Source of the DNA: an uncultured Alphaproteobacteria bacterium
Lineage (GTDB): Bacteria > Pseudomonadota > Alphaproteobacteria > SP197
Assembly: GCA_943787175.1 (NCBI GenBank)
Contig: CALSLK010000031.1
Span: forward strand, 31,527-95,526
Length of the DNA stretch: 64,000 nucleotides
Direction: 5' to 3'
Shown piece by piece: positions 55,741 through 64,000 of the stretch (position 1 is its first letter; each line of letters opens with the position of its first letter). The position numbers and the translations under genes are program-made. The notes beneath the pieces were generated by a model. The model was not told where the DNA came from and made no database searches. It saw only the letters and a program-made list of their open reading frames with translations.

Positions 55741-57563
55741 TGTCATGGCAAGGACAAATTCTGCGCGTCAACCTGACCAAGGGAACCGCAGTCGCTGAGC
55801 CGCTCAATATGGAATGGGCCAATGCCTATATCGGTGAGCGTGGCCTCGGCACCAAAGTATCTGATGGAGAACATGGACCCCAAGGCTGATGCCATGGGTC
55901 CCGACAATGTTCTGATTTTCGCCACGGGCCCGCTCAACGGCACCATGGCGTCGACCAGCGGCCGTTATGCGGTGATCTGCAAGAGCCCGCTGACCGACGG
56001 CATCGGCGATTCCAACTCGGGCGGCAAGTTCGGCGCCTTCCTGAAATATGCCGGTTACGATCTGCTGCTGGTGGAAGGCAAGGCCAAGGAGCCTGTCTAT
56101 CTCCACATCAACGACGACAATGTGGAAATCCTGCCCGCCGACGACATCTGGGGCACCACGGTCTGGAACACCGAAGAGTGGATCAAGTCCAAACACCAGA
56201 ATCCGCAGTTGCGCATCGCATCCATCGGCCAGGCCGGTGAAAACGGCGTGCTGTTCTCGGCGGTCGTCAACGATCTGCATCGTGCCGCCGGCCGTTGCGG
56301 TGTTGGCGCCGTGATGGGCTCCAAGAACCTCAAGGCCGTTGCGGCCTATGGCACCAAGGGTGTGACGGTCGATGACCCCAAGAAGTTCATGGCCAGTCGT
56401 CAAGGAAACCCATGCCAAGCTGGCCGAAGTCCGGCGGTCGCCAGGAGCTGACCGAAGGCGGCACCCATCCCATGATCGACATGATGCAGGAATGGGGCGG
56501 TCTGCCGACCAACAACTTCAAGGAAGTGCAGTTCAAGGGTATCGACGGGGTCAATCCGGCCGCGACGACCACGCCCAACAAGAACGGTCACACCAACCTG
56601 ATCACCAACAAGGCATGTTTCGGTTGCACGATCGCCTGTGGGCGCATCTCGCATATCGACCCTGAGCACTTCACCATCAAGAACCGTCCGGAATACATGC
56701 ATGCTTCCGGCGGTCTTGAGTATGAAACCGCTTATGCCTTCGGCCCCGTGGTCGGCGTCGACGATGTCGATGCGCTGACCTTTGCCAACTTCATGATGAA
56801 CGAGCACGGCATGGATCCGATCTCGTTCGGCGTGACGCTGGCAGCGGCCATGGAGCTGTATGAAATGGGTGTGCTCACCAAGGAGCAGACCGATGGCATC
56901 GAGCTGAAGTTCGGCAATGCCGAAGCCCTGACCGTCATGGCCGAGAAGACCGGCAAGGGCGAAGGTTTCGGCAAGGAACTGGCTCTGGGTTCCAAGCGCC
57001 TGACCGCAAAGTACGGCCACCCCGACCTCTTCATGGGCGTGCGCGGCATGGAGTTCGCCGGCTACGACAGCCGTGCCCTGCAGGGCATGGGCCTGGGTTA
57101 CGCCACGTCGAACCGCGGTGCCTGCCATCTCAAGCACGACGTGTTCGGCCCCGACATGGAAGACGTGTCGGGCAAGGGCAAGGCCCAGCCGGTCAAGGAA
57201 AGCCAGGACATGGTGTCGATGATCGACTCCACCGGCCTGTGCCTCTTCACCACGGCGGGTTGGGGTCCTGAGGACTTCGTGGCCCAGCTTGATGCCGCAC
57301 TTCCGGGCGAGTGGACCCTGGAGCGTTGTGTCGAATCCGGCGAGCGGACCTGGACCCTGGAGCGCATGTTCAACCAGGGTGCCGGCCAGACCGGTGCCGA
57401 CGATACCCTGCCCAAGCGTATGCTCGAGGAGCCTGCTCCTTCCGGCAACGCCGAAGGCAAGGTCAACGAGCTCAGCGTCATGCTGCCGGAGTACTACAAG
57501 CTTCGCGGCTGGACCGAGGACGGCAAGCCCAGCAACGAGACGCTGGCGCGCCTGGGCCTCTAG
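55741..57563 (+). CDS. aorB: Tungsten aldehyde:ferredoxin oxidoreductase, catalytic subunit, frameshifted
   Basis: Oxidises aldehydes to carboxylic acids with a W-bis-pterin and one [4Fe-4S] cluster. About 605 residues, the normal AOR length. Start ATG 55741 (MSWQGQILRVNLTKG) with GGGAGAG. Frame changes near 55860 (YIGERGLGTK then YLMENMDPKADA) and twice between 56395 and 56450 (KKFM, VKETHAKLAEV, QELTEGGTHP). Cluster cysteines lie in ACFGCTIACGRI and later TGLCLFTT; cofactor-binding GRCGVGAVMGSKNLKA and ATSNRGACHL are clear. No in-frame TGA, so not a selenoprotein. A terminator hairpin follows 53 bp after the stop. Confidence 0.9.
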
Positions 57564-57616
57564 AAGGCTGGCTTTATCCGGCGCTTTCTGCGCCGGGACG
57601 TTGAAGAAACAAGAAG

Positions 57617-57656
57617 CCGGCCGCTCTCCGCCAAGAAGGGAGCGGCCGGTGTTTTT
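57617..57656 (+). terminator. Intrinsic terminator between aorB and aorC
   Basis: CCGGCCGCTC (57617-57626) pairs perfectly with GAGCGGCCGG (57640-57649), 13-nt loop, followed by TGTTTTTC. This is the strongest intrinsic terminator in the window and lies inside an otherwise continuous operon, so it should reduce transcription of aorC relative to aorAB. Confidence 0.85.
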
Positions 57657-57680
57657 CTCGGATATGGGGAGACTGAAACC

Positions 57681-58945
57681 ATGAGTTATGTCGTTGTAGG
57701 CGCCGGCCCGGCCGGTGTGATTGCTGCCGAAACCCTTTCGCGGGCCTGGGTCATGGCGGCAACATCACCCTGGTTTCGGGCGAGCCCGAAGCACCCTATT
57801 CGCGCATGGCGATCCCCTACCTCCTGGCCGAGGATATCCAGGAAGACGGCACCCACCTGCGCCATGGCGAAGGCCATTACGACGACCTCGGCATCAAGGT
57901 CGTGCACGAACGGGTTGCCAGCATTGATTCAAAGGGCAAGTCCCTTGCCTTCGAAAGCGGCGGCTCGCTGGCTTACGGAGAAGCTCCTGCTGGCCACCGG
58001 CGCCACGCCCGTGCGTCCGCCCATTCCCGGCATGGACCTCGATGGCGTGAAGTCCTGCTGGACGCTGGAAGATGCGCGCCAGATCATCGCCAACTCCAAG
58101 CCCGGCGACAATGTCGTGCTGATGGGCGCGGGCTTCATCGGCTGCATCATTCTCGAAGCGCTTGTGGCGCGAAAGGTCAACCTGACCGTCATCGAAATGG
58201 CCGACCGCATGGTTGCGCGCATGATGGACAAGACCGGCGGCGACATCATCGCCGACTGGTGCGAAAACCAGGGCGTGAAGGTCATGATCTCGACCCGGGT
58301 CAACGGCGTCTCCGAGAACGGTGACGGCACCTACAAGCTGGAGCTTGAAGGCAAGGATCCGATCAACGCCGATCTGGTGGTCTGCGCCACCGGCGTGAAA
58401 TCCAACATGGAATTCCTCGAAGGCAGCGGCATCGAGACCGACATGGGCGTGCTCATCAACGAGCACATGGAGACCAATGTCGCCTGACATCTATGCCGCC
58501 GGTGACGTTGCCGCCGGTTTCGATTTCATGACCGGCAAGCATGACGTGCACGCCATTCAGCCCACCGCCAGCGAGCACGGCCGTTGTGCCGCGCGCAACA
58601 TGGCCGGCGACACGACGGCCTATCGCGGCAGCCTGGTCATGAACACGCTCAACACGCTGGGCCTGATCTCGACCTCCTATGGTCTGTGGGACGGCGCCGA
58701 GGGTGGCGACGAGTCCGATCTCGGTCGACAAAGCCCGCTCGAAGTACCTGCGCCTCAACTTCAAGGATGACGTGCTCGTCGGCACGCTGGCCCTGGGCAT
58801 GACCCAGCATGTCGGCGTCATGCGCGGCCTCATCCAGACCAAGACCCCGCTGGGCAAGTGGAAGGATGTGCTGATGGAAGACCCCCATCAGATCATGTCG
58901 GCCTATCTTGCCTGCGCGCAGGATGCATCGCGGCGCATCGGATGA
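57681..58945 (+). CDS. aorC: FAD/NAD(H) oxidoreductase subunit of AOR (AorC-like), frameshifted
   Basis: About 420-residue pyridine-nucleotide-disulfide-type flavoprotein that would hand electrons from AorAB to NAD+. MSYVVVGAGPAGVIAAETLSR (FAD motif) is followed after a break near 57745 by APYSRMAIPYLLAEDIQED. A second break near 57975 leads to LLLATGATPVRPPIPGMD and VLMGAGFIGCIILEAL (NAD motif). Breaks near 58480 and 58725 separate IYAAGDVAAGFD and the C-terminal KYLRLNFKDDVLVGTLALG. Ends at TGA 58943-58945, overlapping the MoaD-like ATG as ATGA. Downstream of a terminator, so probably expressed less than aorAB. Confidence 0.82.
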
Positions 58946-59192
58946 AGATTCTCGTCCGTACTGCCGGGTTGCTGGGCAAACACCTGCCACCCGGCAGCGA
59001 GGCCAACCGTGCCGAGCTTGAGGTGCCCGCAGGGTTCGACGCCCAAGAGCGTCATGGACCGTCTGGGTTTCCCCGACGGCAGCTATCTCGTCAGCCTGAA
59101 CGGCAAGGCCGTCACCATTCGCCAAACGCGGCGAGGTCGAACTCCAGGACGGCGACAACCTCGCGCTGATGCCCCCGCTCAAGGGCGGCTGA
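58942..59192 (+). CDS. MoaD/ThiS-like ubiquitin-fold sulfur carrier, frameshifted
   Basis: About 83 residues ending in PPLKGG, the C-terminal Gly-Gly needed for thiocarboxylate formation. Begins MKILVRTAGLLGKHLPPGS at ATG 58942 (overlap with aorC). Two one-base breaks, near 59040 and 59130, separate LEVPAG, SVMDRLGFPDGSYLVSLNG and ELQDGDNLALMPPL. A dedicated MoaD-like protein beside AOR genes probably supplies dithiolene sulfur for the tungsten pterin. Confidence 0.8.
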
Positions 59193-59239
59193 CGACGTCA
59201 CCACCTTCGCATGTGTTTCGTCGGCTCGACCCGACGTCC

Positions 59240-59641
59240 ATGGCCGATGCAGTCCCTCGGTGTCCTGTGACGACACATGGGAAATCCTCGACTCGGAGCT
59301 TCGACGCATCACCAAGTATGGTGGGGTAACCACGTGTCTCTGGAAGCGCGTCCTGGTGGTGCGTTTGTTGAACCTTGGTCTGATGGAAATCGCGCGCTGG
59401 TCACGCGTCGGTACCGTGACGTGCTGCGAGCCACCCAATCGCCTCACAGTGACCTGGGAGACGATGGCTGGGCGCATGAGACGTCGCTCGCCATCAAACC
59501 GGTCGGGTGGATCAACTCTAGTGCTTCTGCACCAGGGTTGGGACAATTCCCGCCCGATCAGCGCCAACAGCTCAGCAAGCGCACGAATCCGGCTGGCGGC
59601 ATCACCTTGATAACTTCCGGGACTACGCTGCAGGGCGCTAG
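59240..59641 (+). pseudogene. SRPBCC/AHSA1-domain protein, several frameshifts
   Basis: Fragments in three frames spell one START-like protein: QVWWGNHVSLEARPGGAFVEPW, then GTVTCCEPPNRLTVTWE, DDGWAHETSLAI, STLVLLHQGWDN, and LDNFRDYAAGR ending at TAG 59639-59641. The WWG, PGG and HxGW motifs are those of the Hsp90-ATPase-activator-homolog group. The start is uncertain (ATG 59240 is a guess). At least four indels. The stop overlaps that of the convergent small gene. Confidence 0.55.
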
Positions 59642-59895
59642 TCCTTCTTGCGCTCCATCTCGACGGCGCGCGGGGTGTGGCTGCGCGCGTCGATGTCGAA
59701 GCCCTTGCGGATGCCGACATTGCGCAGGATGACCTCCAGCACGTGGGCGTCGTCGAAGTCGCTGTGGCCGGGATCGGCATACTTCTCGTGAAGATGGCGC
59801 ACCATCTCCAGCTCGTTGGCCGTCAGGTCACCCTCCACCGCCTTGATGTCTTCAAACAGCGTGGTGACGTGGACGTGGCGTGCAAGATCAACCAT
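59638..59895 (-). CDS. Hypothetical protein, 85 aa
   Basis: 85 residues from ATG 59895 (MVDLARHVHVTTLFEDIKAVEG), acidic, predicted mostly helical, one His-Asp-rich stretch (HEKYADPGHSDFDDAHVLE). No family recognised. Intact although its neighbours are broken. Convergent with the SRPBCC gene (stop codons overlap). Confidence 0.6.
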   Translation of the reverse strand: MVDLARHVHVTTLFEDIKAVEGDLTANELEMVRHLHEKYADPGHSDFDDAHVLEVILRNVGIRKGFDIDARSHTPRAVEMERKKD

Positions 59896-59928
59896 GGTCA
59901 GTGTGTCCCAGCCGTACTTAAAAGGTAT

Positions 59929-60018
59929 GTGTCACCCCGGCCTTGAGCCGGGGCCTCGACAGGCCTGCACCGATCTCTCGAGCTCCCGGAGAACCGCTGT
60001 GCGGTTTCCGGGATGACA
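59929..60018. repeat. Extragenic palindrome, copy 4 (divergent)
   Basis: Left end GTGTCACCCCGGCCTTGAGC at 59929 with an inner hairpin (CCCCGGC-cttga-GCCGGGG); right end CCGGGATGACAC at 60007-60018 closes the palindrome. An additional hairpin AACCGCTGTGCGGTT sits inside the right half. Between two minus-strand genes, near the 3' end of the aldolase gene. Confidence 0.7.
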
Positions 60019-60046
60019 CGGATCCGGGCAGAGGTCACAGACTGCC

Positions 60047-60826
60047 TCAACGCCCCGATGATCTTCTTGGCGTCGCCGACCACCTCGCCCACTCCCGCGA
60101 TCAGGGCCGTGACGTCGTCGGTCAGCGCCGCGAAGGTGAGGCCGATGTCGCGCGCCGCGCGCATGTCGTCCCGGCGAATAGACGATTCATGCCGAAGTCC
60201 TTGCCCGCGGCCATGCAGGCCTCCGCCACGCGCTTGCGGTCTGCACGCAGTCGGCCCGCCCGAAGGCGCCACTCGCGCCCGCTGCGCCATGTTGAGATCA
60301 AAGGCCGGACCCAGGAAGATGCCATCGACCGATCGCAGCTTCAGGATCGACTTCCACATCCGCCAGCGCGCCGGCGGTCTCGACCATGGGGTAGCAGCGC
60401 ACATGCGCCGGTTCTGCGCGGCATAGAAACTTCGGTCCGCCCAGCACCGCCGTAACCAAAGGTCCGGCCGCCGCCCACGCTGCGGTCGCCCATGGGCGGG
60501 TACTTGGCGTAACTCGCGATCTCGCGCGGCATGCGCCAGATTATCGACATGGGGCACGATCACCCCGTCCGCGCCGGAATCCAGCACCTGCTGCATGGCG
60601 ATGCGCGTCGGTTCGGCGACCCGGGCATAGCAGGACGAGACCTGCCTCGTGGGCCAGCAGCGCCATGTGGATCCACCGATTCCCGCCCGAACACGCCATG
60701 TTCCAGGTCCAGCGTGATGCCGTGGCAACCCGTCGCCTTGGCGGCTTCCACTGGCGGCCCGGTTCGCCGTCGCACAGCCACAAGCGTGTAGGTCACCTTG
60801 CGCTGCTTGAGGGTCTGTTTGGCCAT
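60047..60826 (-). CDS. HpcH/HpaI family aldolase, frameshifted
   Basis: About 258 residues, the family length, reconstructed over several frames. Start ATG 60826 (MAKQTLKQRKVTYTL) with GGAAGG seven bases upstream. Blocks in order: GITLDLEHGVF, MALLAHEAGL, VLDSGADGVIVPHVDN, ASYAKYPPMGDRS, DGIFLGPAFDLNMAQ and GEVVGDAKKIIGAL. The likely TGA is at 60047-60049, one base out of the last open frame. Such aldolases cleave 4-hydroxy-2-oxo acids to pyruvate and an aldehyde (Mg or Mn). The aldehyde could feed the AOR; this is inference. At least five indels. Confidence 0.75.
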
Positions 60827-60926
60827 GGTGTATCCTTCCTGAAATGTTGCGCCATGCTACGTCGCCGGCTAACGCGCCCGTCGATGCGGGCCTGATGTCG
60901 AGACACCATGCTGAGGGGAACCCGCC

Positions 60927-61904
60927 ATGACCATGCCCACCGTTGAACTTCCCCACGGACCGCCCCCTGCTGACCGATGGCGGCATGGGCGAGGCGATCT
61001 CCCTGCGCGGGCTGCGCCAGAAGGGATCGCCCTTCTGGTCCGGCCGCGCGCTGATCGAGGCCCCTGATGTCGTCGAGGAACTGCATCGCGCCTTCATCGC
61101 GGCCGGTGCCGACCTCATCATCACCAACACCTACGGCGTCGTGCGTTCCTTCATGCGCGATACTCGGCATCGAGGACCGCTTCGAGGAGATGAACCTCAA
61201 GGCCGCCGAGCTCGCCAACAAGGCACGCGATGCCGGAGAGGGCCGCGATGTCCTCATCGCCGGTTCCCTGCCGCCGCTCTCCGACTGCTTACCTGCCCGA
61301 CGAGGTCGAGCCCGAGGACCGCCTGATCGAGCTCTACACCGAGCAGGCCGCGATCCTCGCCCCCCATGTCGATCTCTTCATCGCCGAGACGCTCACCACC
61401 GTGCAGGAAACCCGCGCCGCGGCCATCGGTGCCGCGGCCACCGGCAAGCCGGTCTGGATCGGCTGGAGCCTCCATGAAGACAAGACCGGCTGCCTCAAGG
61501 GCGGCGCCACCGTGGCCCAGGCCGCCGCTTCCGTATCGCCGATCAGCCGGTCAGCGCCTTCCTGGCCAACTGCTGCTCGCCCGAAGCGGTCACCCGCGCC
61601 CTGCCGGATCTGCTGGCCCTGGGCACGCCCACCGGCGGTTACGCCAACACCTTCCACCCCATCGATCCCGGCCAGAAGGACGTCAGCCACCGCCACGACC
61701 TCAGCGTCGACGCCTATGCCGACAGGCGTGCAGGACTGGATCAACGGCGGCGCCCGCATCGTCGGTGGCTGCTGCGGCACCCTCCCCGAACACATCGCCC
61801 GCGTCCGCCAGGTGATCGACGCAGGCGGCCTGAGCGCCAGCTGGAACGGCTGCCGGGCGGCGAACGCTGTCTTCCGCTGCCGCCCGGCCCCGAACTCTGT
61901 GTGA
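60927..61904 (+). CDS. Homocysteine S-methyltransferase family protein, frameshifted
   Basis: About 320 residues. Start ATG 60927 with GAGGGGAA eight bases upstream. Blocks across frames: LTDGGMGEAISLRGL, ADLIITNTYGVVRSFMRD, ILGIEDRFEEMNLKAAELA, SGWSLHEDK-like GWSLHEDKTGCLKGG, FLANCCSPEAV and GGCCGTLPEHIARVR. The zinc cysteines are in ANCCSPE and GGCCGT. Breaks near 60955, 61165, 61290, 61540 and 61725. Transfers a methyl group from betaine, S-methylmethionine or a related donor to homocysteine. It may consume methyl groups from the methylated compounds degraded in the window, though this is inference. Confidence 0.78.
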
Positions 61905-61918
61905 GCGTTGCGATGCCG

Positions 61919-62656
61919 TCAGAACAGCATGCGCAGGCCGATCACGGCGGCGACTTCGTCGACGTCTTCGCCGCCGCTCCGTTTGAAGTCCGCGGTCCTG
62001 CCGAACGCGCGTTCGTAGGAGACGCCGACATAGGGTGAGATCAGGCGATCAACCAGATCGTAGCTCAGGCGCATGCCCAGTTCGGTCGAGCTCAGGCCCG
62101 ACCCCACGCCCATCGCTTCGTCGTCGGAGAACGCCACGTTGATCTCCGCCGACGGAATCAGGATCCAGCGGTTGGTGATCAGCAGTTCGTATTCCGCATC
62201 CAGCCGGGCGGAGGCATCGCCCTTTTCGCTCAGGAAGAGGTCGGCATCGACCTCGAACCATTGCTGCGCCAGACCGTGCAGGCCGACCACCGCGTAGCTC
62301 CGGTTTTCGCCCTCCGGCGTGTCGAATCGAACGCCGGCCTTCACGTCGAAGAAATCGGTGGCAAGGCGCTGGACAACAAACTGGTTCTCCAGCCGCTCGA
62401 AGGCGCGGGCATCGATCTCGTACTCGGCCTCGCTCTGCCAGCGCGCCTTCCAGATGTCGGAGCCGACAAACGCGTCGGCGTCCCAGGCAACGAGACCATC
62501 GCCGTTGGCCAGACGGTACTCCAGCTCCTCGATTTCCACGCCGTACAGCAGGGCCGGCGGCTCCTGTGCCTGCTGCCGTTCCCGACACCGCCACAAGAAG
62601 AGCGATCGCTGCCGCAACTCGCACCTGGGTTCAAGACCCTTCATGACCCTGTTCAT
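61919..62656 (-). CDS. copB: CopB-type outer-membrane copper resistance protein
   Basis: About 240 residues. The C-terminal two thirds form a beta-barrel with ALLYGVEIEELEYRLANG near the start and ending EVAAVIGLRMLF with terminal Phe, as expected for outer-membrane proteins. The signal peptide is not in the same frame: AAAIALLVAVSGTAAGT is read one base off (62550-62624), so one indel lies near 62560. The frame as written begins at ATG 62656 or 62644. It sits 27 bp after the CopA stop on the same strand. Confidence 0.8.
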   Translation of the reverse strand: MNRVMKGLEPRCELRQRSLFLWRCRERQQAQEPPALLYGVEIEELEYRLANGDGLVAWDADAFVGSDIWKARWQSEAEYEIDARAFERLENQFVVQRLATDFFDVKAGVRFDTPEGENRSYAVVGLHGLAQQWFEVDADLFLSEKGDASARLDAEYELLITNRWILIPSAEINVAFSDDEAMGVGSGLSSTELGMRLSYDLVDRLISPYVGVSYERAFGRTADFKRSGGEDVDEVAAVIGLRMLF

Positions 62657-62683
62657 CCCGCGCCCTCCACAGGGAGGGCGCCG

Positions 62684-64000
62684 TCAACGGACATCCGCGC
62701 TTTCGGGGTAACCCTCCACGACGATCTTGCGGAACATGCCCGAAGCCGCGTGGTAGGCCAGATGGCAGTGGAACGCCCATTCGCCCGGCGCGTCCACCTC
62801 CGTCTCCATGGAGACCGTGGTGCCCGGCGCCACGCTGATGACGTGTTTGGCCGGGTTCCAGGCGTCTTCGCCGACATCCAGAATGGACCACATGCCGTGC
62901 AGGTGCATGGGGTGGGCCATCATGGTCTCGTTGATGAAGGTGAAGCGCACCCGCTCGCCGTATTGCAGCACGATGGGTTCTGAATCGGCGTGGGTCACGT
63001 CGTCGATCGACCAGACGTAGCGCTCCATGCTGCCGGTCAGCCGGATCTCGATCTCGCGGGTGGCCTCGCGATCCTCGTAAAGCGGCGCCTGTGCCTTCAG
63101 ATCGGCGTAGGACAGGAACCGGCCGCCCTCGATCGCCGGCCTCAGGTGCCAGGCCGCTGCCGGGCGCATAGAACGGATCGCTTCACTGTCCATGCCACCC
63201 ATCTTGCTGTGGTCCATGCCTTCCATGCCGTCCATGGCGCTGTGGTCCATCATCGCGATCTCTTCATCGGACATGCCGCTGTGGTCCATGCCCTGCCATG
63301 GCATCATCAGCCATCATGTCGTCCATCATCATGCCGTGGTCCATGCCCTCCATGTCGCCATGGGCCATGCCCATATCGGCCATGGTCAGCAGCGATGGGA
63401 CTCCCGCAGTCTCGGGCACGTCGGCCTCCATGCCCTGGGCCGTCGCCAGGGTGCCGCGCGCATAGGCGGTCCGGCCCATGGACTCGGCAAAGATCGTGTA
63501 GGCCCTGTCCTCCCTGGGCCGCACGATGACGTCATAGGTTTCGGCGACCGCGATGCGGAACTCGTCCACCTTGACCGGCTGCACGTTGTTGCCGTCGGCC
63601 TGCACCACCGTCATTTCCAGGCCGGGAATGCGGATGTCGTAAAAGGCCATGGCCGACGCGTTGATGAAGCGCAGACGAATGCGCTCGTCAGGTTCGAACA
63701 GTGCCGTCCAGTTCTGATCGGGGCCGTAGCCGTTCATCAGCGCGGTGAAGCCCTGCACATCCTCGATGTCGGTGGGCATCATGCGCATCTCGCCCCACGC
63801 GGCGCGTTCGGCCAGCGTGGCATCGAACCCTTCCTCTGCGACATCGTCGAAGAAGTCCGTGAGCGTGCGCTGCTCCCGGTTGTAGTAGTCGGGCATCATC
63901 TTCAGATTGCGCAGGATGCGGTCGGCCTCATGGGGATGCTGGTCGTTCAGGACGATCACGTACTCCCGGTCATAGCGGAACGGCTCGCGCTCCGTGTCTT
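62684..64000 (-). CDS. copA: Multicopper oxidase CopA (copper resistance), partial, frameshifted
   Basis: Periplasmic copper-resistance oxidase; the N-terminal end lies beyond 64000. Read from 64000 downward: DREYVIVLNDQHPHEADRI, then YDIRIPGLEMTVVQADGNNV. A Met/His/Asp-rich segment follows (MAHGDMEGMDHGMMMDDMM ... MDHSKMGGMDSE) of about 65 residues that binds copper. The C-terminal copper motifs are HPMHLHGMW and HCHLAYHAASGMF. One break near 63295, inside the Met-rich repeat. The repeated ATG/CAT codons make this stretch prone to slippage, so the break could be real phase variation or an error. Confidence 0.88.

Overview
The window is GC-rich and densely packed DNA from a proteobacterium. 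The gene families and the many ATGA/GTGA stop-start overlaps fit an aerobic or facultative alphaproteobacterium, perhaps marine and Rhodospirillales-like. That placement is inference from gene content, because no rRNA is present. I see no phage, transposase or CRISPR array.

Layout. 1-5114: two amidases and two creatinase/ectoine-hydrolase-type M24 proteins. 5132-6626: ribF and a MaoC-type hydratase. 6775-12431 (minus strand): a complete selenocysteine locus in the order selA-selB-tRNA(Sec)-selD, with the tRNA between selB and selD and SelD fused to an NADH-dehydrogenase-like domain. 12541-23083: a plus-strand operon with an ADP-forming acyl-CoA synthetase, a glycosyltransferase broken by an amber codon, a Rieske oxygenase, an NAD epimerase, an amidohydrolase and a hydantoinase / hydantoin racemase / N-carbamoyl-D-amino-acid hydrolase set. 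A Tat-exported solute-binding protein follows. 24450-40616: mostly housekeeping and fatty-acid genes (yaaA, enoyl-CoA hydratase, ABC-F, EamA transporter, acyl-CoA dehydrogenase, metY, 3-hydroxyacyl-CoA dehydrogenase, prfC, serine hydrolase) plus several small unknown proteins. 40668-43470: a nucleotidyltransferase, a CDP-alcohol phosphotransferase and a 2-aminoethylphosphonate-transaminase-like enzyme, probably a phosphonolipid head-group cassette. 44029-53530: a LysR regulator diverging from four Rieske oxygenase alpha subunits, a DddP-like M24 protein, a cupin and an FAD amine oxidase; no oxygenase reductase is present. 53532-59192: an MFS carrier and a tungsten aldehyde oxidoreductase operon (aorABC plus a MoaD-like protein) with an intrinsic terminator between aorB and aorC. 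59240-64000: an SRPBCC gene, an HpcH/HpaI aldolase, a homocysteine methyltransferase and the copper-resistance pair CopB/CopA, which runs off the window.

How the genes work together. The 12.5-23 kb operon can racemise and open hydantoins or ureides and release D-amino acids. The 45-53.5 kb cluster looks like stepwise oxidative N- or O-demethylation of a methylated or quaternary-amine-like compound. The aor operon would oxidise aldehydes to acids and pass electrons to NAD. The sel locus must serve a selenoprotein encoded elsewhere, since none is visible here.

Sequence quality matters. From about 17.7 to 52.8 kb every gene is intact. Outside that stretch many genes, though not all, carry one to six frameshifts while the protein sequence stays conserved across the break. 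At least one break lies on a homopolymer (six G at 7668-7673). This looks more like uneven consensus quality than gene decay, but I cannot settle it from one sequence. Interrupted genes are given as one feature spanning all their frames.

A family of long extragenic palindromes (near-perfect at 24301, a second copy at 27807, degenerate at 47885 and 59929) sits in the gaps between operons.
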